A DNA stretch of 64,000 bases, taken from Psoroptes ovis. Taxonomy: Eukaryota > Arthropoda > Arachnida > Sarcoptiformes > Psoroptidae. This document shows positions 12,438-25,937 of the stretch, piece by piece. Numbering within the stretch: the first letter of the stretch is position 1; every line of letters begins with the position of its first letter. The notes under the pieces are model-generated. The model made no database searches and was not told the DNA's origin. It saw nothing but the letters and a program-made list of their open reading frames with translations. The position numbers were made by a program, and so were the translations under genes. The stretch lies in contig PQWQ01000001.1 of assembly GCA_002943765.1 (NCBI GenBank), positions 1,488,001 through 1,552,000 on the forward strand, in the 5' to 3' direction.

Positions 12438-13205
12438 TTCCGAAATATTGTTAAATATAAATTAATAATTTCAATTTTGTTCATTTCCAAATGATTCATA
12501 TTTATAATATCATTCATCATTCTAGTCTAGAAGAAACAATTTTAAAATATTGAATTCATTCCATTTTTCTTAAAGTTCAATCATCACAATACAATATGAA
12601 AGTCAAGATTTTCGAAAATAGTGAAAAAACACGTGTTCTTGAATTTTGTTTTCAATTTTAAAAATTTTACTCCAATTTTTTTTCATGAAATTTCTTTTAA
12701 ATCTTTATTTTCAATCAAATTATCACAGAATAAACGTGTGTGCAAGTGTGTGTTTGTTTATAATTATTTGTATGTTTGTGTTTTCGTAGTTTATATGTAT
12801 TTATTGTTTTGTGAATCGAAAATGAATTAATAAATCAAAAAGAATTATATAAACTTTATTATTAATAAAAAAAAATTTGAAAATTATGATTTTTCATAAT
12901 GATTTTTTTTTGTATACATTATATAAATAAGGATGACCAGTGTTTGCTTATGTTTGTATATATTTATATTTATAAATGTATATGAGAAACTATGCTCTAC
13001 CACCAATTTACCAAAGAAAAAAAGAGATGTGTGTGTATTGAACAATTGACGAAAAATTTCACTTTGATGATGATAATAATGCTCATGATGACAAAATGAT
13101 GGAAATGATTATTTGAAGAAAACGAAAGAAAAAACGAATTTAAAAATTAGTGAAATATAAAATAATTATCATCATATAATTAATTATTATGATAATTAAA
13201 AAATC
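12438..13205. other. Convergent 3' region between V-ATPase B and TRF2
   Basis: 768 bp of AT-rich 3' flank with TG/GT-rich runs (12735-12790) and several AATAAA hexamers on the plus strand. No gene seen. Confidence 0.6.
12729..12734 (+). terminator. AATAAA polyadenylation signal candidate for V-ATPase B
   Basis: AATAAA about 290 nt past the stop codon, followed within ~20-50 nt by GT/T-rich sequence (GTGTGTTTGTTT), the usual downstream element. Confidence 0.5.
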
Positions 13206-14388
13206 TTAAGGAATATCATCACCATCATCGTCATCATCATTTTCATCATCATAATCATCATTGTGTGATTGATAATGATTATTATTATTAAATAATGAAT
13301 GATTCGTATGATTATCGTGATTATTATTATAATTAATTGAATTATGATTATAATTTGAAAATTCTCTGATATTATTTTGATTTAATTTTGGTTTACGATA
13401 TTCATAAACTAATGGGTATATTTTTTCAACAGCTAATTGCACATTCATTATACTTGGTGCTGTTATCGTAATTGATCCTGTTTGAAATATTGTCAATACA
13501 GCTTTGAATTCTCCCATACGATATGTAGCACCAGGATGTAATTCAGGTTCATAACTATATGAAATATGAGCGAAAAAAAATTATATGAATTGTGTGATTT
13601 ATTTCTTTAAATTTTTACCTAGCAATCGGCTTATGATAATCACTGAATTCATGTATTTTAATACCGAATGGTAAATGACAAGCGCCCAGAACATTGACGA
13701 CTTTGTAATTAGTAAAACGTACAGAATAACCTAAACGTTGTAGACAACGTGCAACTTTCCTTGATGCCCTTTTAGCTGATTCTTCTGTTTTCGAACCTGT
13801 ACATGTAATTTTTCCCGAAGACCAGATAGTTGCTGTTACTGGTGGATCTCTAAGTTTCATCAATACAATCTATAATTGATATGATAATGAGATAAAATAT
13901 TTCAATTCAACATCAATTTGAGACAAATATAAACATACCGAACGTTCACGAATATAGGAAACATTTGAACCAGTTGTCGCTAATTGTCGTAAATTCAAAT
14001 GGCAACGAACATTGAAATTTGTGACAACATTACTTATTGTAATATCTAATGATTCATCATTTTCATCTTCATCAACATTATTTTCATGATTATTTTGATC
14101 ATTTTCAATCAAAATATCATTATTATTATTATTATTATTATCGTTATCATGATTTAAATTATTTACAATATGAACATTATTTTCATTATGATTATCAACA
14201 ATTAATGATTCTGAATTATTATTTTCAATATTATTAATATTATTAGTTAATATAGAAGATGTTGTTGAAGACATTGCTGGTGTGGCGGTTGTTGTTGATG
14301 ATGATGATGAAGTAGATAGATTATGTTCATTTATTATATTACCGTTATGTATGGTTTGATTGGTTAAGAAATTTGATGCAGCAATCAT
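13206..14388 (-). CDS. TBPL1: TATA-box-binding-protein-like factor TRF2 (TBPL1)
   Basis: Minus exons 13939-14388, 13619-13869 and 13206-13554, 349 aa. The saddle-shaped TBP core starts at about residue 115: LDITISNVVTNFNVRCHLNLRQLA, MKLRDPPVTATIWSSGKITCTG, RLGYSVRFTNYKVVNVLGACHLPF, then SYEPELHPGATYRMGEFKAVL and TGSITITAPS. The TRF2-type first repeat (RCHLNLRQLA, MKLRDP) separates it from true TBP. TBPL1 drives TATA-less core promoters together with TFIIA. Human TBPL1 is ~186 aa. This one has an Asn/Ser-rich N-terminal extension of ~115 residues and an Asn-rich tail ending in an acidic Asp run. A codon ahead of the first ATG (GTG at 14413-14415) is not needed. Confidence 0.93.
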
Positions 14389-14946
14389 ATTTCTATCATA
14401 ATATTTTAAACACACGAAAAAAAAATTTTGGTTTCAAATAAATACAGAATAATTTTATAATTTTTGTTTTTGTTTACAAAAATCTTATATGAACATGAAT
14501 TTATATATTGATATATGAATAAATGCAAATATCAATTACTATTTATTATTTTTACATCAAATATTTCAAGTCATTCATTCATTCATTAATTGCAGTTAAT
14601 TACATCAAAAATTTTAATGAATAAATGACAATTTTTTCTCATATTCTGATTGATTCATTTGTTTGTTTTATTTCAATGTTTATTTACTATTATCAATATT
14701 GAACATATATAATTGATTGATCATAATGAATAATAATTTCAATAATTAATTAAGTAAATGAATAATATTAATCATCAATAATCAAAAAAAAAATTAAGAT
14801 TTTCTTCTCAGATTTTTTTTTTCAATCATTTAATTTTTCAGTTGTATTCAAAAATTAAATAGAAAATGAGACAAAAGGAAAATTGAATTTGGAAATCAAT
14901 TTATATATATGAATCTTACATACATACACACACACTTACAAACAAA

Positions 14947-14968
14947 CACACACACACACACACACACA
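14947..14968. repeat. (CA)n microsatellite
   Basis: Eleven uninterrupted CA dinucleotides, preceded by further imperfect CA/ACA repeats from about 14928. Confidence 0.9.
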
Positions 14969-16131
14969 AATGGTAATCGAGAAAAAAGTAAGCAATTTTC
15001 AATTGTGAATGAATGAATGAATGAATTGTGTGCATTTGTGTGCTTGTGTTTATATAAAAAAATAATGTCTGTTGTTGTTATTATTGGTGTTGCTTTTGGT
15101 GTTGTTGCTTATTTCTATATCTTATATTATTGCTGTTGTTACTATTTATTGGCTGTCATTCGTTCTGTGCTTATGCTTTCGTATGTATTTTGTTATTGGT
15201 AGATTCTCATTTCATTTCATGGTTTGTTTGTACATGTCTCTTTCAGTGATTTTTTTCATTCATTTATTCATTTGATTCATTCACTTTTGCAATTTTGATT
15301 TTAAAAATAAAAAAAATAGACAAATAAATAAGTAAATAAGTGCAAACATACATAAACACAGAACAAGTGAGTAGCATACTTGAAAGGTTTTACTGAGAGA
15401 GGTGGTTACGATGATTAGAAGAAGAAGAAGAAGAAGATGAATGAGTGTTGATTAAGAAGTGAAGTAATGAATTAAAACATGAGCGGTTTGGAATTGTATA
15501 TGATAATGATGATGATGATTATGAGGACATAATCAACGATTGAAGAATACCGATTCACCACATTCAAATCTCAACACCACTACTTTTAAGAAGTTATAAA
15601 ATTTTTATACCCAATCTTTAAATAATTCAAGAAAAATTAAAGGTGGCCGGTGTATGTGAGCGCTGTGTTTGCGATTCATTTATAAAAAATTTCGAAATTG
15701 TTTCAATGAACATAAAGAAAAAAAGGTTAAAGCACATATGAATCAAGAATCAAAGGCAACAACCCTTAAGGGGTTATTTTTCATTCTTATATATCTTCAG
15801 GTACTCAGATTTCAGAATCATTGGAATTCATTTTCTTGAATTTTTAAAATCGAGTTTTTATTGAGAATATCACAGAATTCGGATTCAGATATAATGCTCT
15901 TTTCTTTGGATTAATTTTGGATTAAATCATTAACTTTGTTTTTGGAAAATTGGTTCGAATTCTTTATCAAAAAGAAAAAAAACTGAGACATTTCATTTAC
16001 GAATGACCCAACTGGATGATACACTTTGAGTGTATATAGTTTACCTAAAAATTTATAAAAAAATGAGCAATAAAAACATGAATATTATTGTTGTTGTTGT
16101 TGTCAACACATTTTGGTAATGACTGTCCGCT

Positions 16132-16260
16132 ATGCTTCTACCAATTTCTATGTTTTCATTTGAATAATTTGGTAAAATTGCACTCACACAATGCCTCTAC
16201 CTATTTCTATGTTTTAATTAGAATATTTTGGTTGAATTGCACTGATACAATGCTTCTACC
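16132..16260 (+). repeat. 59-bp tandem repeat, 2.2 copies
   Basis: The segment starting ATGCTTCTACC at 16132 recurs as ATGCCTCTACC at 16191 and ATGCTTCTACC at 16250, exactly 59 bp apart each time. Shared inner blocks are ATTTCTATGTTTT and AATTGCACT. The second copy differs at scattered positions. It lies ~1.6 kb upstream of the CBP start codon. Confidence 0.85.
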
Positions 16261-16686
16261 GAAAAAAATTTTTTTTTCTTTGATTCACTTGATGATGTTT
16301 CTTTTCTTCTTTCATTCATTCTATGTTCATTTTGAGTGTAGACACATTCTGTGAGTTTTTTGATTTTTTTTTTTTTTTTGTTGCTCTGAATCTGTATTCA
16401 TCAAAATGGCCGAAGTGTTTAATGTTGTTGTTGTTGTTGTTGCATATTTCGTATATTTTTAAATATAAAAACATATTCATATATACATATTCTAATAATC
16501 ATTTATTTATACATTTATTTTGTTTTATTTATTAGCATATATTTTTATATTTATAACAAAATTCATATATATATATATATTCGTCAGTGTATGCGTGTAA
16601 GTGTTATCACTCCCAAATATGTATATAATGCTGATCATAAGTGATAATAAGTGAGCGTGTAATCTATACATTTTGATACACCATCT

Positions 16687-16706
16687 TATATATATATATA
16701 TATATT
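16687..16706. repeat. (TA)n microsatellite
   Basis: About ten consecutive TA dinucleotides. A shorter TA run lies at ~16565-16580. Confidence 0.85.
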
Positions 16707-17875
16707 CATGTATGAATGTATATATGATTTTTTTCGTATTTATTATCATTTATTTATTATTATTGTTGTTGTTATGATTATTATTATTATTATAATTTAC
16801 AATATTTTTATTTGACTCGTTGAATCGTCGTCGAATATTATTATCATTATTTTGATGAAGAAATAAAAAATGTAAATTATAAATAATAATTAAAAAATCT
16901 TTGATTAACGCTTCAAAATGGATGATATTTTTTTTTAAATTCAATAATATTCTTCAAGAATAATTCTCAAATTTGATCATTGAAATACTATGTGAGAATT
17001 TCATGATTGATTTTTTTTTCATGCATTCATGGCCGGTAATGAGAAATGTTCATCATTTTAAAAAATTTGGATCAATGAATAAATTCGATTTATGAAACAA
17101 AATTTTATACTGTTTGTGTGTCTGTGTTTTTTTGATTGATCTTTTTTTCTTTTTTATTTTGATTACCCATGTTATATGGCCACGCAATCTTCAGAAAATA
17201 GTGAATTTTTTCAAAATTTTTTCACATGATGTGATTGAAAAATTGTTATGAATGATCCATTTTTGTTGTTATCGAATCGGAATTTCAGCAAGAATCAATC
17301 AACGTGAATTGAAAGTGAAGTAAATTTATGCTCATTTCATTTATTCTTTTTTTTCAAACACTTTTAATCTGTGCTTATTTGAACTTATTCAAAATAATGA
17401 AAACAATGTGTTTGTCACATTTTGTCTGTTTTTAAATGTTTGTTTTTAACTTTAATAATATCATTAAAATCATTATGATCATTTTTATGAATTCAATTCA
17501 AATATTTTGACAACAACATCAACAACAGTGTTTTATTTCTAATGTATATTTATATATTCTATGAATTCTTATCTGATTAATTTTTTAAAGTAAGTAAATG
17601 TTGTTCCTTTTTATCTAATTATTAATAATGATTTTTTATGTATTAAAATCAGTATCGAATCAATATACAAAACAAGAATTTCAATCATAATAATAATAAT
17701 TGATATAAAATTATTATTATTATTATTATGGGATATGTGCACTTTCACAACCAACAAAAAACAATCATTCTATTTATTTACATTGAATATTATTAACACA
17801 TTGTAAAATATATATTTATGTGTGAATATATAAACAAATCAATAAACAATCATTTATAATAGAAAATAAAACCTA

Positions 17876-20800
17876 ATGATGGATGATTTAACGAATAGTG
17901 TTCAATCACTATCATCAACATCATCCTCTAATAATAATAATAGTAATAATAATAATGGAACTGGATCAATAATATCACATCAATTTATATTGACTGGAAG
18001 TGGTGGCGGCAATGGTGGTGCTGGAGGTGGCATCCTTATTGGTGGAAATGATATGTTAGTAGGTAATTCTGGCGGTGGTCCCACCAATAATATGAATCAA
18101 ACTGGAAATATCAATATGAATTTGGATCAACAACAGCCTCCAAATAAAAGATTGAAAACAAATGATTCAAATGACTTCAATATACATATGTTCAATAATT
18201 TGCCTAATGAATTGTCAACATCAACATCTTCAACAACGACAACATCCACAAACAATGTTGTTGTCATTGAGAATAACAATCAAAACAATATGGCAACAAT
18301 CAACAATGTTGTCCCCAACATTATACAACAACAAAATAATCCATCCACTACTGCCCATAATGTTCAGATGCATAGTTCCCAAGCGACTATGGTTAATCAC
18401 CCTCAGCAGCAGCATCTTCAAAAACCAATGCAACAGAATCCGAATCAGTCACAAATGCAGAGAACGATTTTGACCAATTCAACAGCTGGCATCGGCGTTG
18501 GTGGAGGTAACAGTATGACACTGCAACAACGGTTGAGCATGGCACCACAAACTAGAAATCCATCAATGCAACAACAACATCGTGCATATATGACGCAGCA
18601 ACAAGGCGCCAATTCTTCACAACAAGTTCAAATTATGTCTGTACAACAGCCGCAACAACAACAACAGCAAAATTTATCATTTGGTTTCAACAATAACAGT
18701 CAGATGATACCACCAAGAATAGCTCAACAACAATCGCAACAGCAACAATATCAGCAACAGCGTTACATGTCACCGAATCCAAATCAGATCAGTATTTCTC
18801 AAATGCAACAACAGCAACAAGGATCTCAACAAAATCAGATTCAAAATCCCAATTCATCAGGATTTGTAGCAAATCCACCTATTCAAAATCACATAAGATA
18901 TCCAAATCAAGCGCAACAGCAGCCACCGCAGCAGCAACAACAGCAATCACAGCCGCAACAACAACAGAATCCCAATCAGAGTGGTGGCTCTAACTTGATG
19001 AATGCTGAAAATGAAAAACGCAGATTAATTCAACAGCAATTAGTTTTGCTATTGCATGCATACAAATGTCAGAAAAAAGAAGAACAACATCGACTGAATT
19101 CATCGGAACCAATGCAATGTACTTTATCACATTGTCCAACAATGAAACAAGTTCTTGCTCACATGAATAAATGTACTGCTGGTATGTTATTCTAATTTTC
19201 TGTTACAATTTCAGCAAATTTACTCGATTACTCCATAGGTCGAGAATGTAATGTACCGCATTGTTCAAGTTCACATCAAATAATTAATCATTGGAAAAAT
19301 TGTAATCGTCCTGAATGTCCTGTATGTTATCCGTTAAAACAAGTAAACAATCGTAGACCACAGGTAAATCTTTATATAAATAAACATTATAATATGCGAA
19401 ATGTGTCTAAATTTTTATCAATAATTAGCAACAACCACAACAGCAACAACAGGTAGCAATGTCACAAAATGCAGTCGCCAACAATAATCAGAATCAGCAG
19501 AATATGAATAGCACAAATCATTCTATGATCTTGCCACAGATAAATAATAATACTAATAATAGCAGTGCTCTGAATCAACAACAAGGCCAACAGTCACAAT
19601 CTCAACCGCAAACATCTTTACCTCAACAACAGCAACAGCAAATAACCCAACCTTCAGATATGCAAAAAGCATATCAAGCATTAGGTCTTCCTTATAATAG
19701 CAATTCAATGTTTCATCAAACAAATCAAAGATCTAATTTGAATCAGACTAATTATGGGGCAACCACAGCAACAGCTTCAAATATGAATGCAACAAAAGAT
19801 TGGCACAGCAATATCAATACTGAATTACGTCAGCATTTAGTACGAAAAATCGTACATGCTATATTTCCGAATTCTGATCAAAATCTATCTCTCCATGATA
19901 AACGTTTAAATAATTTATATTCATATGCAAGAAAGGTTGAATGTGATATGCATGATAAAGCCAATTCTAAGGAAGAATATTATCATTTATTGGCCGAAAA
20001 GATTCATAGAATACAAAAAGAATTGAATGAAAAAAGACAACAAAGAAGAAAAGAACAACAACAAGCCAACATTTCAGTTCAACAGCAGCAACAACTTAAC
20101 AGCGGAAACATGATGATGCCTAATACACGGTCACCGATGGCCAATAATAATAATAACAATATCCAAGGAATTCAAAGTCCAACACGAGGCAATATGGTTG
20201 TTTCGACAAATAATTCGACAATGACTACGAATTTTGTTACAAATCAGCAACAGCCAACATCTATAGGTGGACAACAACAGATATCAAATCAATTTTTTAT
20301 GACTAACAATCAACAGCAGCAGCCTCAACAACAGCAACAACAACAAGTATCACCGATTCAATCACATCAAATGAATCAAACAAATCAATTTAGACATACT
20401 CAAATACATAATCAAACAAATTTCATGAATAACTCGACAAATAATAATCCCATTGTTTTAGTTCATCAGCAACAACCAAATACTCCTCAACAGCAACAAT
20501 CTTTCCCTAACCAATCTCAGACAACTACCCCGCAACCACGATCGCAACAGCAAACTATGACGACTTCAACGATCACAACTTCCAATTTTTCATCGAATTC
20601 AGCGAATATTCAGCAACAGCAGTCACAACTTGTTACAAATATAAATCAGCAACAAGCTAATCATAATAATAGTAACAATAATAATCAATTGCAATTGAAT
20701 GATACATGCAATATAAAAACAGAAATCAATGATGATCAACAATTGTCAAAGACATGTAATTCACAGATGCATATCGACGCTGAATTATCTTCCACAAACG

Positions 20801-23800
20801 ATATTGTTGGTATCGATAAATTGTCTACATCATCACTGAATGTCAACACTAGTACCATGAATAATAACAATAATAATATAAAAATTGAGATGAAAGATGA
20901 AAAAAGTCTGGATGAACAAAAAACTACAATCAATGAAAATTTTCATTCGCCTGCTGGCGGTTGTGGTGGTACTGGCACAAAAAATATTGATAATTCTTTG
21001 ATGAATAGTAATGGTGCTAGCACTGGTAAAACACAAACACCTGTCTCATCAAAATTATCGATTAAATCGCCTGGTTCAGTTATCTCAGAATCAAAAAGTG
21101 ATATTTGTAAATCTGATTTAGATAACAATAATTCTTTAGATAAAACAACAGCCTCGACATCAAACACATCATTTCCAACTACTATATCATCATCATCGAC
21201 TACCGTGACAACTAAACCATCTACAACAACATCATCAGTCGCATCATCATCTCCATCAACATCAAGTGCGCCTAGTAAGAAAAAAATATTTAAGCCAGAT
21301 GAATTACGTCAAGCGTTGATGCCAACATTAGAAAAATTATACAAGCAGACACCAGAATCTTTACCATTTAGACAACCAGTTGATCCTGAGGCTCTGCAAA
21401 TACCTGATTACTTCAGTATCATAAAGCATCCTATGGATCTATCCACGATTAAACATAATCTCGACACTGGTTAGTAGTTGATCCCGATAAAGTGAATTCA
21501 CTTTTTCAATTGAATTATCTTTCCAAACTGTAGGCCAATATACGGATCCATGGCAATATGTTGATGATGTATGGCTTATGTTTGAAAATGCGTGGCTATA
21601 TAATCGAAAAACTTCACGTGTTTATCGTCATTGTACAAAGGTAACTTATCTTTTTGATTTTTAATCAAGCTTACACTATTGATATTTTTTTCTCTAGTTG
21701 TCCGAAGTTTTTGAACAAGAAATCCATTCAGTAATGCGAAATTTAGGCTATTGTTGCGGAAAAAAGCATGTGTTTCAACCACAGATTCTTGGCTGTTATG
21801 GCAAACAATTATGCACAATTCCTCGTGATGCTAAATACATGCATTATCAAAATAGGTAATGATTTATTCAAATTGATTCGGAAAATATTTGATTTATTTT
21901 TTCAATTAGATATACCTATTGCATGAAATGTTTCTCTGAAATACCGGGTGATAATGTTACTGTTGGCGATGCACTAGGATTAGAGCCAAATTCAGCAAAT
22001 ACACAGACCATTCCGAAAAGTCAATTTGTTGAAAGTAAAAATGATCACCTTGATTTAGAACCATTCGTAGAGTGCAAAGAATGTGGTAGAAAGTTGCATC
22101 AAGTGTGTGTACTCCATTTGGATTCAATTTGGCCTGAAGGGTAAAATAGTTTTATTAATTTCATAGTAAATAGAATTTAATTAAATATATCAAAAATTAG
22201 TTTCACTTGTGACGGTTGCTTGCGAAAAGATGGGAGAAAAAGACGAGAAAATAAATTTGGCGCAAAACGTCTGCCCCAAACTAAATTGGGTTCATTTATC
22301 GAAAATCGTGTTAATAATTTTTTGAGAAAGAAAGAATGTGGAGCTGGAGAAGTCTACATCCGTGTTGTATCTAGTTCAGATAAATCTGTTGAAGTTCGAC
22401 CAGGAATGAAGCAAAGGTAAATATGAACATAATCGAGGTTCAAAATTTCATTTTTGAATCATTTTAGATATTGTAATGGAAAAGGTGACTGGCCAGAATC
22501 TTTTCCTTATCGTGCCAAAGCATTGTTTGCATTCGAAGTAATTGATGATACTGATGTTTGTTTTTTCGGTATGCATGTGCAAGAATATGGTTCAGAATGC
22601 ATGCAGCCAAATCAAAGGTATTCAAATTATGATTTAATTTTGATTGCAGTCTCATAACGATTAATACTTGCCTAACAGACGAGTTTATCTTGCATATTTG
22701 GATTCTGTATACTTTTTTCGACCAAAACAATATCGTACTGCTGTTTACCACGAAATATTACTGGGTTATTTAGATTATGCAAAACAATTAGGTTACACTA
22801 TGGCGCATATTTGGGCCTGTCCACCATCCGAAGGTATTAATTTTTTTTGAATTTATTGTCAACACAATTATAATTAACCGAATAATTATGTGATAGGTGA
22901 TGATTATATATTTCACTGCCATCCACCGGAACAAAAAATACCAAAGCCTAAAAGACTTCAAGAATGGTACAAAAAAATGCTTGATAAAGGCATTATTGAA
23001 CGCATTGTACTCGATTACAAAGATATACTCAAACAAGCAAACGAAGATAACCTCAAGAATGTTTCCGAACTGCCTTATTTCGAGGGTATGTTTAAAGATT
23101 ATTTTCACAATTAAGATAATCAATAAAATCAATATCATCAATCTAAAGGTGATTACTGGCCAAATATTTTGGAAGATTCAATAAAAGAAATTGAAATGGA
23201 ACACCAAAAACAGCAGCAGCAATTGATGGACTCAACAAAATCAGAATCATCTAATAGTGATAAAAATATGGATGAAGACTCAATTGGTTCGTATTTTTGA
23301 TTATTTTTTCTATCACAAAAAATAATTAATCCTTTGTGAAAATCATAACAGAAATGATTGATTCAGTTGATCAAAAAGATTGTGATGGTAAAATGAGCAA
23401 AGATTCAAATAATTCAAAACAACATAAAAAGAATAGTGCCAATAAAAAATCGAATAAAAAACAAAATAACCGAAAAAACAATGTGCTTTCACGATTGAAA
23501 TCGGGTCCATTAGCAAATCAATCTCAGTCACAGGTAAATTTCTAAATGATTTTATTGGTAATTTAATATTAATGCACTCTTTTATAGTTAACACCAATGC
23601 AACAATATGATCAGGAGTTGACTGCAAAAATTTTTGGCTGGATGGAAAAAATCAAAGAAGTATTCTTTGTTGTTCGATTACATTCAAGTCAATCGGCAGC
23701 AAGCTTGCCCCCAGTTAATGATCCCGACAATTTGATCAACTGTGATCTCATGGAAGGCCGTGATGCTTTCCTAAATTTAGCACGTGATAAACATTATGAA

Positions 23801-25937
23801 TTTTCAAGTTTAAGACGTGCTAAGTTCTCTAGTTTAGCCATGTTATATGAATTACATAATTGTAATAATGAACGCTTTCTATATACGTGCAATAATTGTA
23901 AACGTAGTCTGGTGGAAACAAGATATCATTGTGGCCACTGTGATGATTTTGATCTCTGTGTACAATGTTACGAAAAAGATGGTCATCAACATAATATGGT
24001 GAAAATAGAATTCGGTGATCTCATGAGTAATGTTGATGGCGATGTTAGTGGTATGGCTGGTGCATTGAATTCTAGCGCCGGTTCTGATGGGGATGGAAAC
24101 AACGATCCTAATTCTGCAGGTTCTAATTCGGGCGCATCATCAAGCGAGACACGTCGTCAATCAATACAGCGTTGCATCGAAAGTCTGTCTCATGCATGTC
24201 AATGTCGTGATGCTAATTGTCGTCGTCCTACATGTCTTAAAATGAAGCGTATTGTTCAGCATGCTAAAAGTTGTAAGAAAAAACTGGTTGCTAATCAATG
24301 TCAAATTTGTAAACAACTCATCGCATTGTGCTGTTACCATGCTAAACATTGTCAAGAATCCAACAAATGTCAAGTTCCTTATTGTCAAAGTTTCAAACAA
24401 AAACTGCAGCAACAACAAATCCAGCAAAGATTTCAACAAGCTCAAATACTCAAACGTCGAATCGCATCAATGTCTATGGCCATTCACCAATCTCAAAACT
24501 CACAATCAAGTAGCAATAGCAATTCAAGTTCATCTTGTCCGCCCCAGCCGGTAAATTTTGATATCAAAATTTTTCGATTTCTAAAATTCATTAATTTCTC
24601 ATTTATATCACAGTGTCATATGAAGCCTGCTACAGCTACGCCTCCCCCTGCTGGTGCCTTACAGGCTGCAGCGGCTGTACAAGCTGTCGCCAGACAACAA
24701 CAGAACATTCAAAATATGCAACCTATTAGTGGGAAAGGCGGAAAACCGATGCTTCCGTATATGTCATCACCTTCTCCATCAAATATTTCTAAACCGACCA
24801 CAACTATGACGTCCAGTCAGTCGATGGGAATTCAACCGAAAATGGGCCCACAATCCGATTTACAAACAGGGTCACAGCAACAACAGCAATGGTTTAGTGG
24901 ACCATCCCAACAACCAAGATATACAAGGCCTCAAATGAGTACGACAATGCAAACACAGAACCAATTTTCACAATCGTCAATGATTGGCATGCCGCAACAA
25001 CAGCAGCAGCAGCAACAAAATATGGGAACGAATTTACCATCATTATTAATGTCAAATCAAAACATTCAACAGCAGCAGCAACAACATTCACAGCAGCCTG
25101 GATTGAATCAACAGCAACAGGTAAGATTTGTTTGATTGATTTCGTTGAGAATTATAACCGACTCATTTTTTTAAACAGATGAGTAATCAACCCAATCAGA
25201 ATAATTATGCTCAATTGATCAAAACATTCAAAAATTCTACGACGAGTACGAACCCTGAAGTGATGTCATTCATCAAGAATGATCCGAAAATGATGACAGC
25301 TTTGATACGAACGCAACAACAGCAAAAGATGTCAATGCAGCAGAATGTATGTATTTTTTTTCTTTTTGAAGATTTATCAATTCTAATCATACTCTGTGTT
25401 TAGATGATTAATCAACAGCAAGGCTCAAATATGAATCAGCAAATACCACAGAATCAAAATTGGTATAGTGGTGGCGGTGGTTCATCAACAACACCCGCTC
25501 TATCGCAACGAATGATCAATCCAGGACAACAAAGGCAACAATTGAATCCACAAGCTAGTCAACGAGGTCCTGCTTCAATGATGATGAATCAAGTACAGAA
25601 TCAGGCGCCAACACAAATTAATCAGCAAGTTTATCCAAATCAACAACAGCAACTCCGTTTCAGTACCACAAATTGGAATGCTAATCAGCAGAATCCTCAA
25701 CAGCAGCAAAGATTACCTATGATACGTGGTAATCATCCTGGTCAGATGAATCAAATGAACACAGTTCGTTTCATCAATACACAACAACCAAATAACCAAG
25801 GTGGGATGATTAATAGCCAGAATGATGGCACTCAGGAAATGTTCAGTCAACAAACCGACTATGGTCAAATGACAATGAATCAACAGCCTGAAATGACACC
25901 TCAAGAGAGATTATCAAAATATGTTGAAAATTTATAG
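17876..25937 (+). CDS. CREBBP: CREB-binding protein / p300 histone acetyltransferase
   Basis: Sixteen exons: 17876-19181, 19239-19363, 19429-21469, 21534-21640, 21698-21855, 21910-22140, 22201-22416, 22468-22617, 22679-22833, 22897-23085, 23149-23286, 23352-23533, 23588-24550, 24614-25120, 25179-25346, 25404-25937. They give 2389 aa. Domains in order: N-terminal NKRLKTNDSNDF motif; TAZ1 (~383-475); KIX (~600-685, DWHSNINTELRQHLVRKIV); bromodomain (~1100-1215); RING/PHD cysteines (CKECGRKLHQVC); HAT (~1330-1720) with IWACPPSEGDDYIFHCHPP and EWYKKMLDK, which keep the catalytic Trp and Tyr; ZZ (~1763-1805); TAZ2 (~1850-1940); NCBD (~2163-2205). It ends LSKYVENL, like vertebrate LEKFVEGL. Linkers are Gln/Asn-rich. 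Acetylates H3K27 and scaffolds enhancers. Confidence 0.97.

Larger units (their letters stand above)
14389..17875. other. 3.5-kb intergenic region between divergent TRF2 and CBP
   Basis: Mostly AT-rich low-complexity DNA with a (CA)11 run (14947-14968), GAA repeats (~15418-15437), a 59-bp tandem repeat (16132-16260) and a TA run (~16687-16706). A strong donor-like GTAAGTAAAT at 17590 could belong to a non-coding 5' exon of CBP. No coding segment is convincing, and short open frames here are made of repeats. Confidence 0.55.

Noticed and set aside
16088..16354. 88-codon plus frame upstream of CBP
   Set aside because: It runs through the 59-bp tandem repeat and TTG runs, and reads as a repeat-derived frame.
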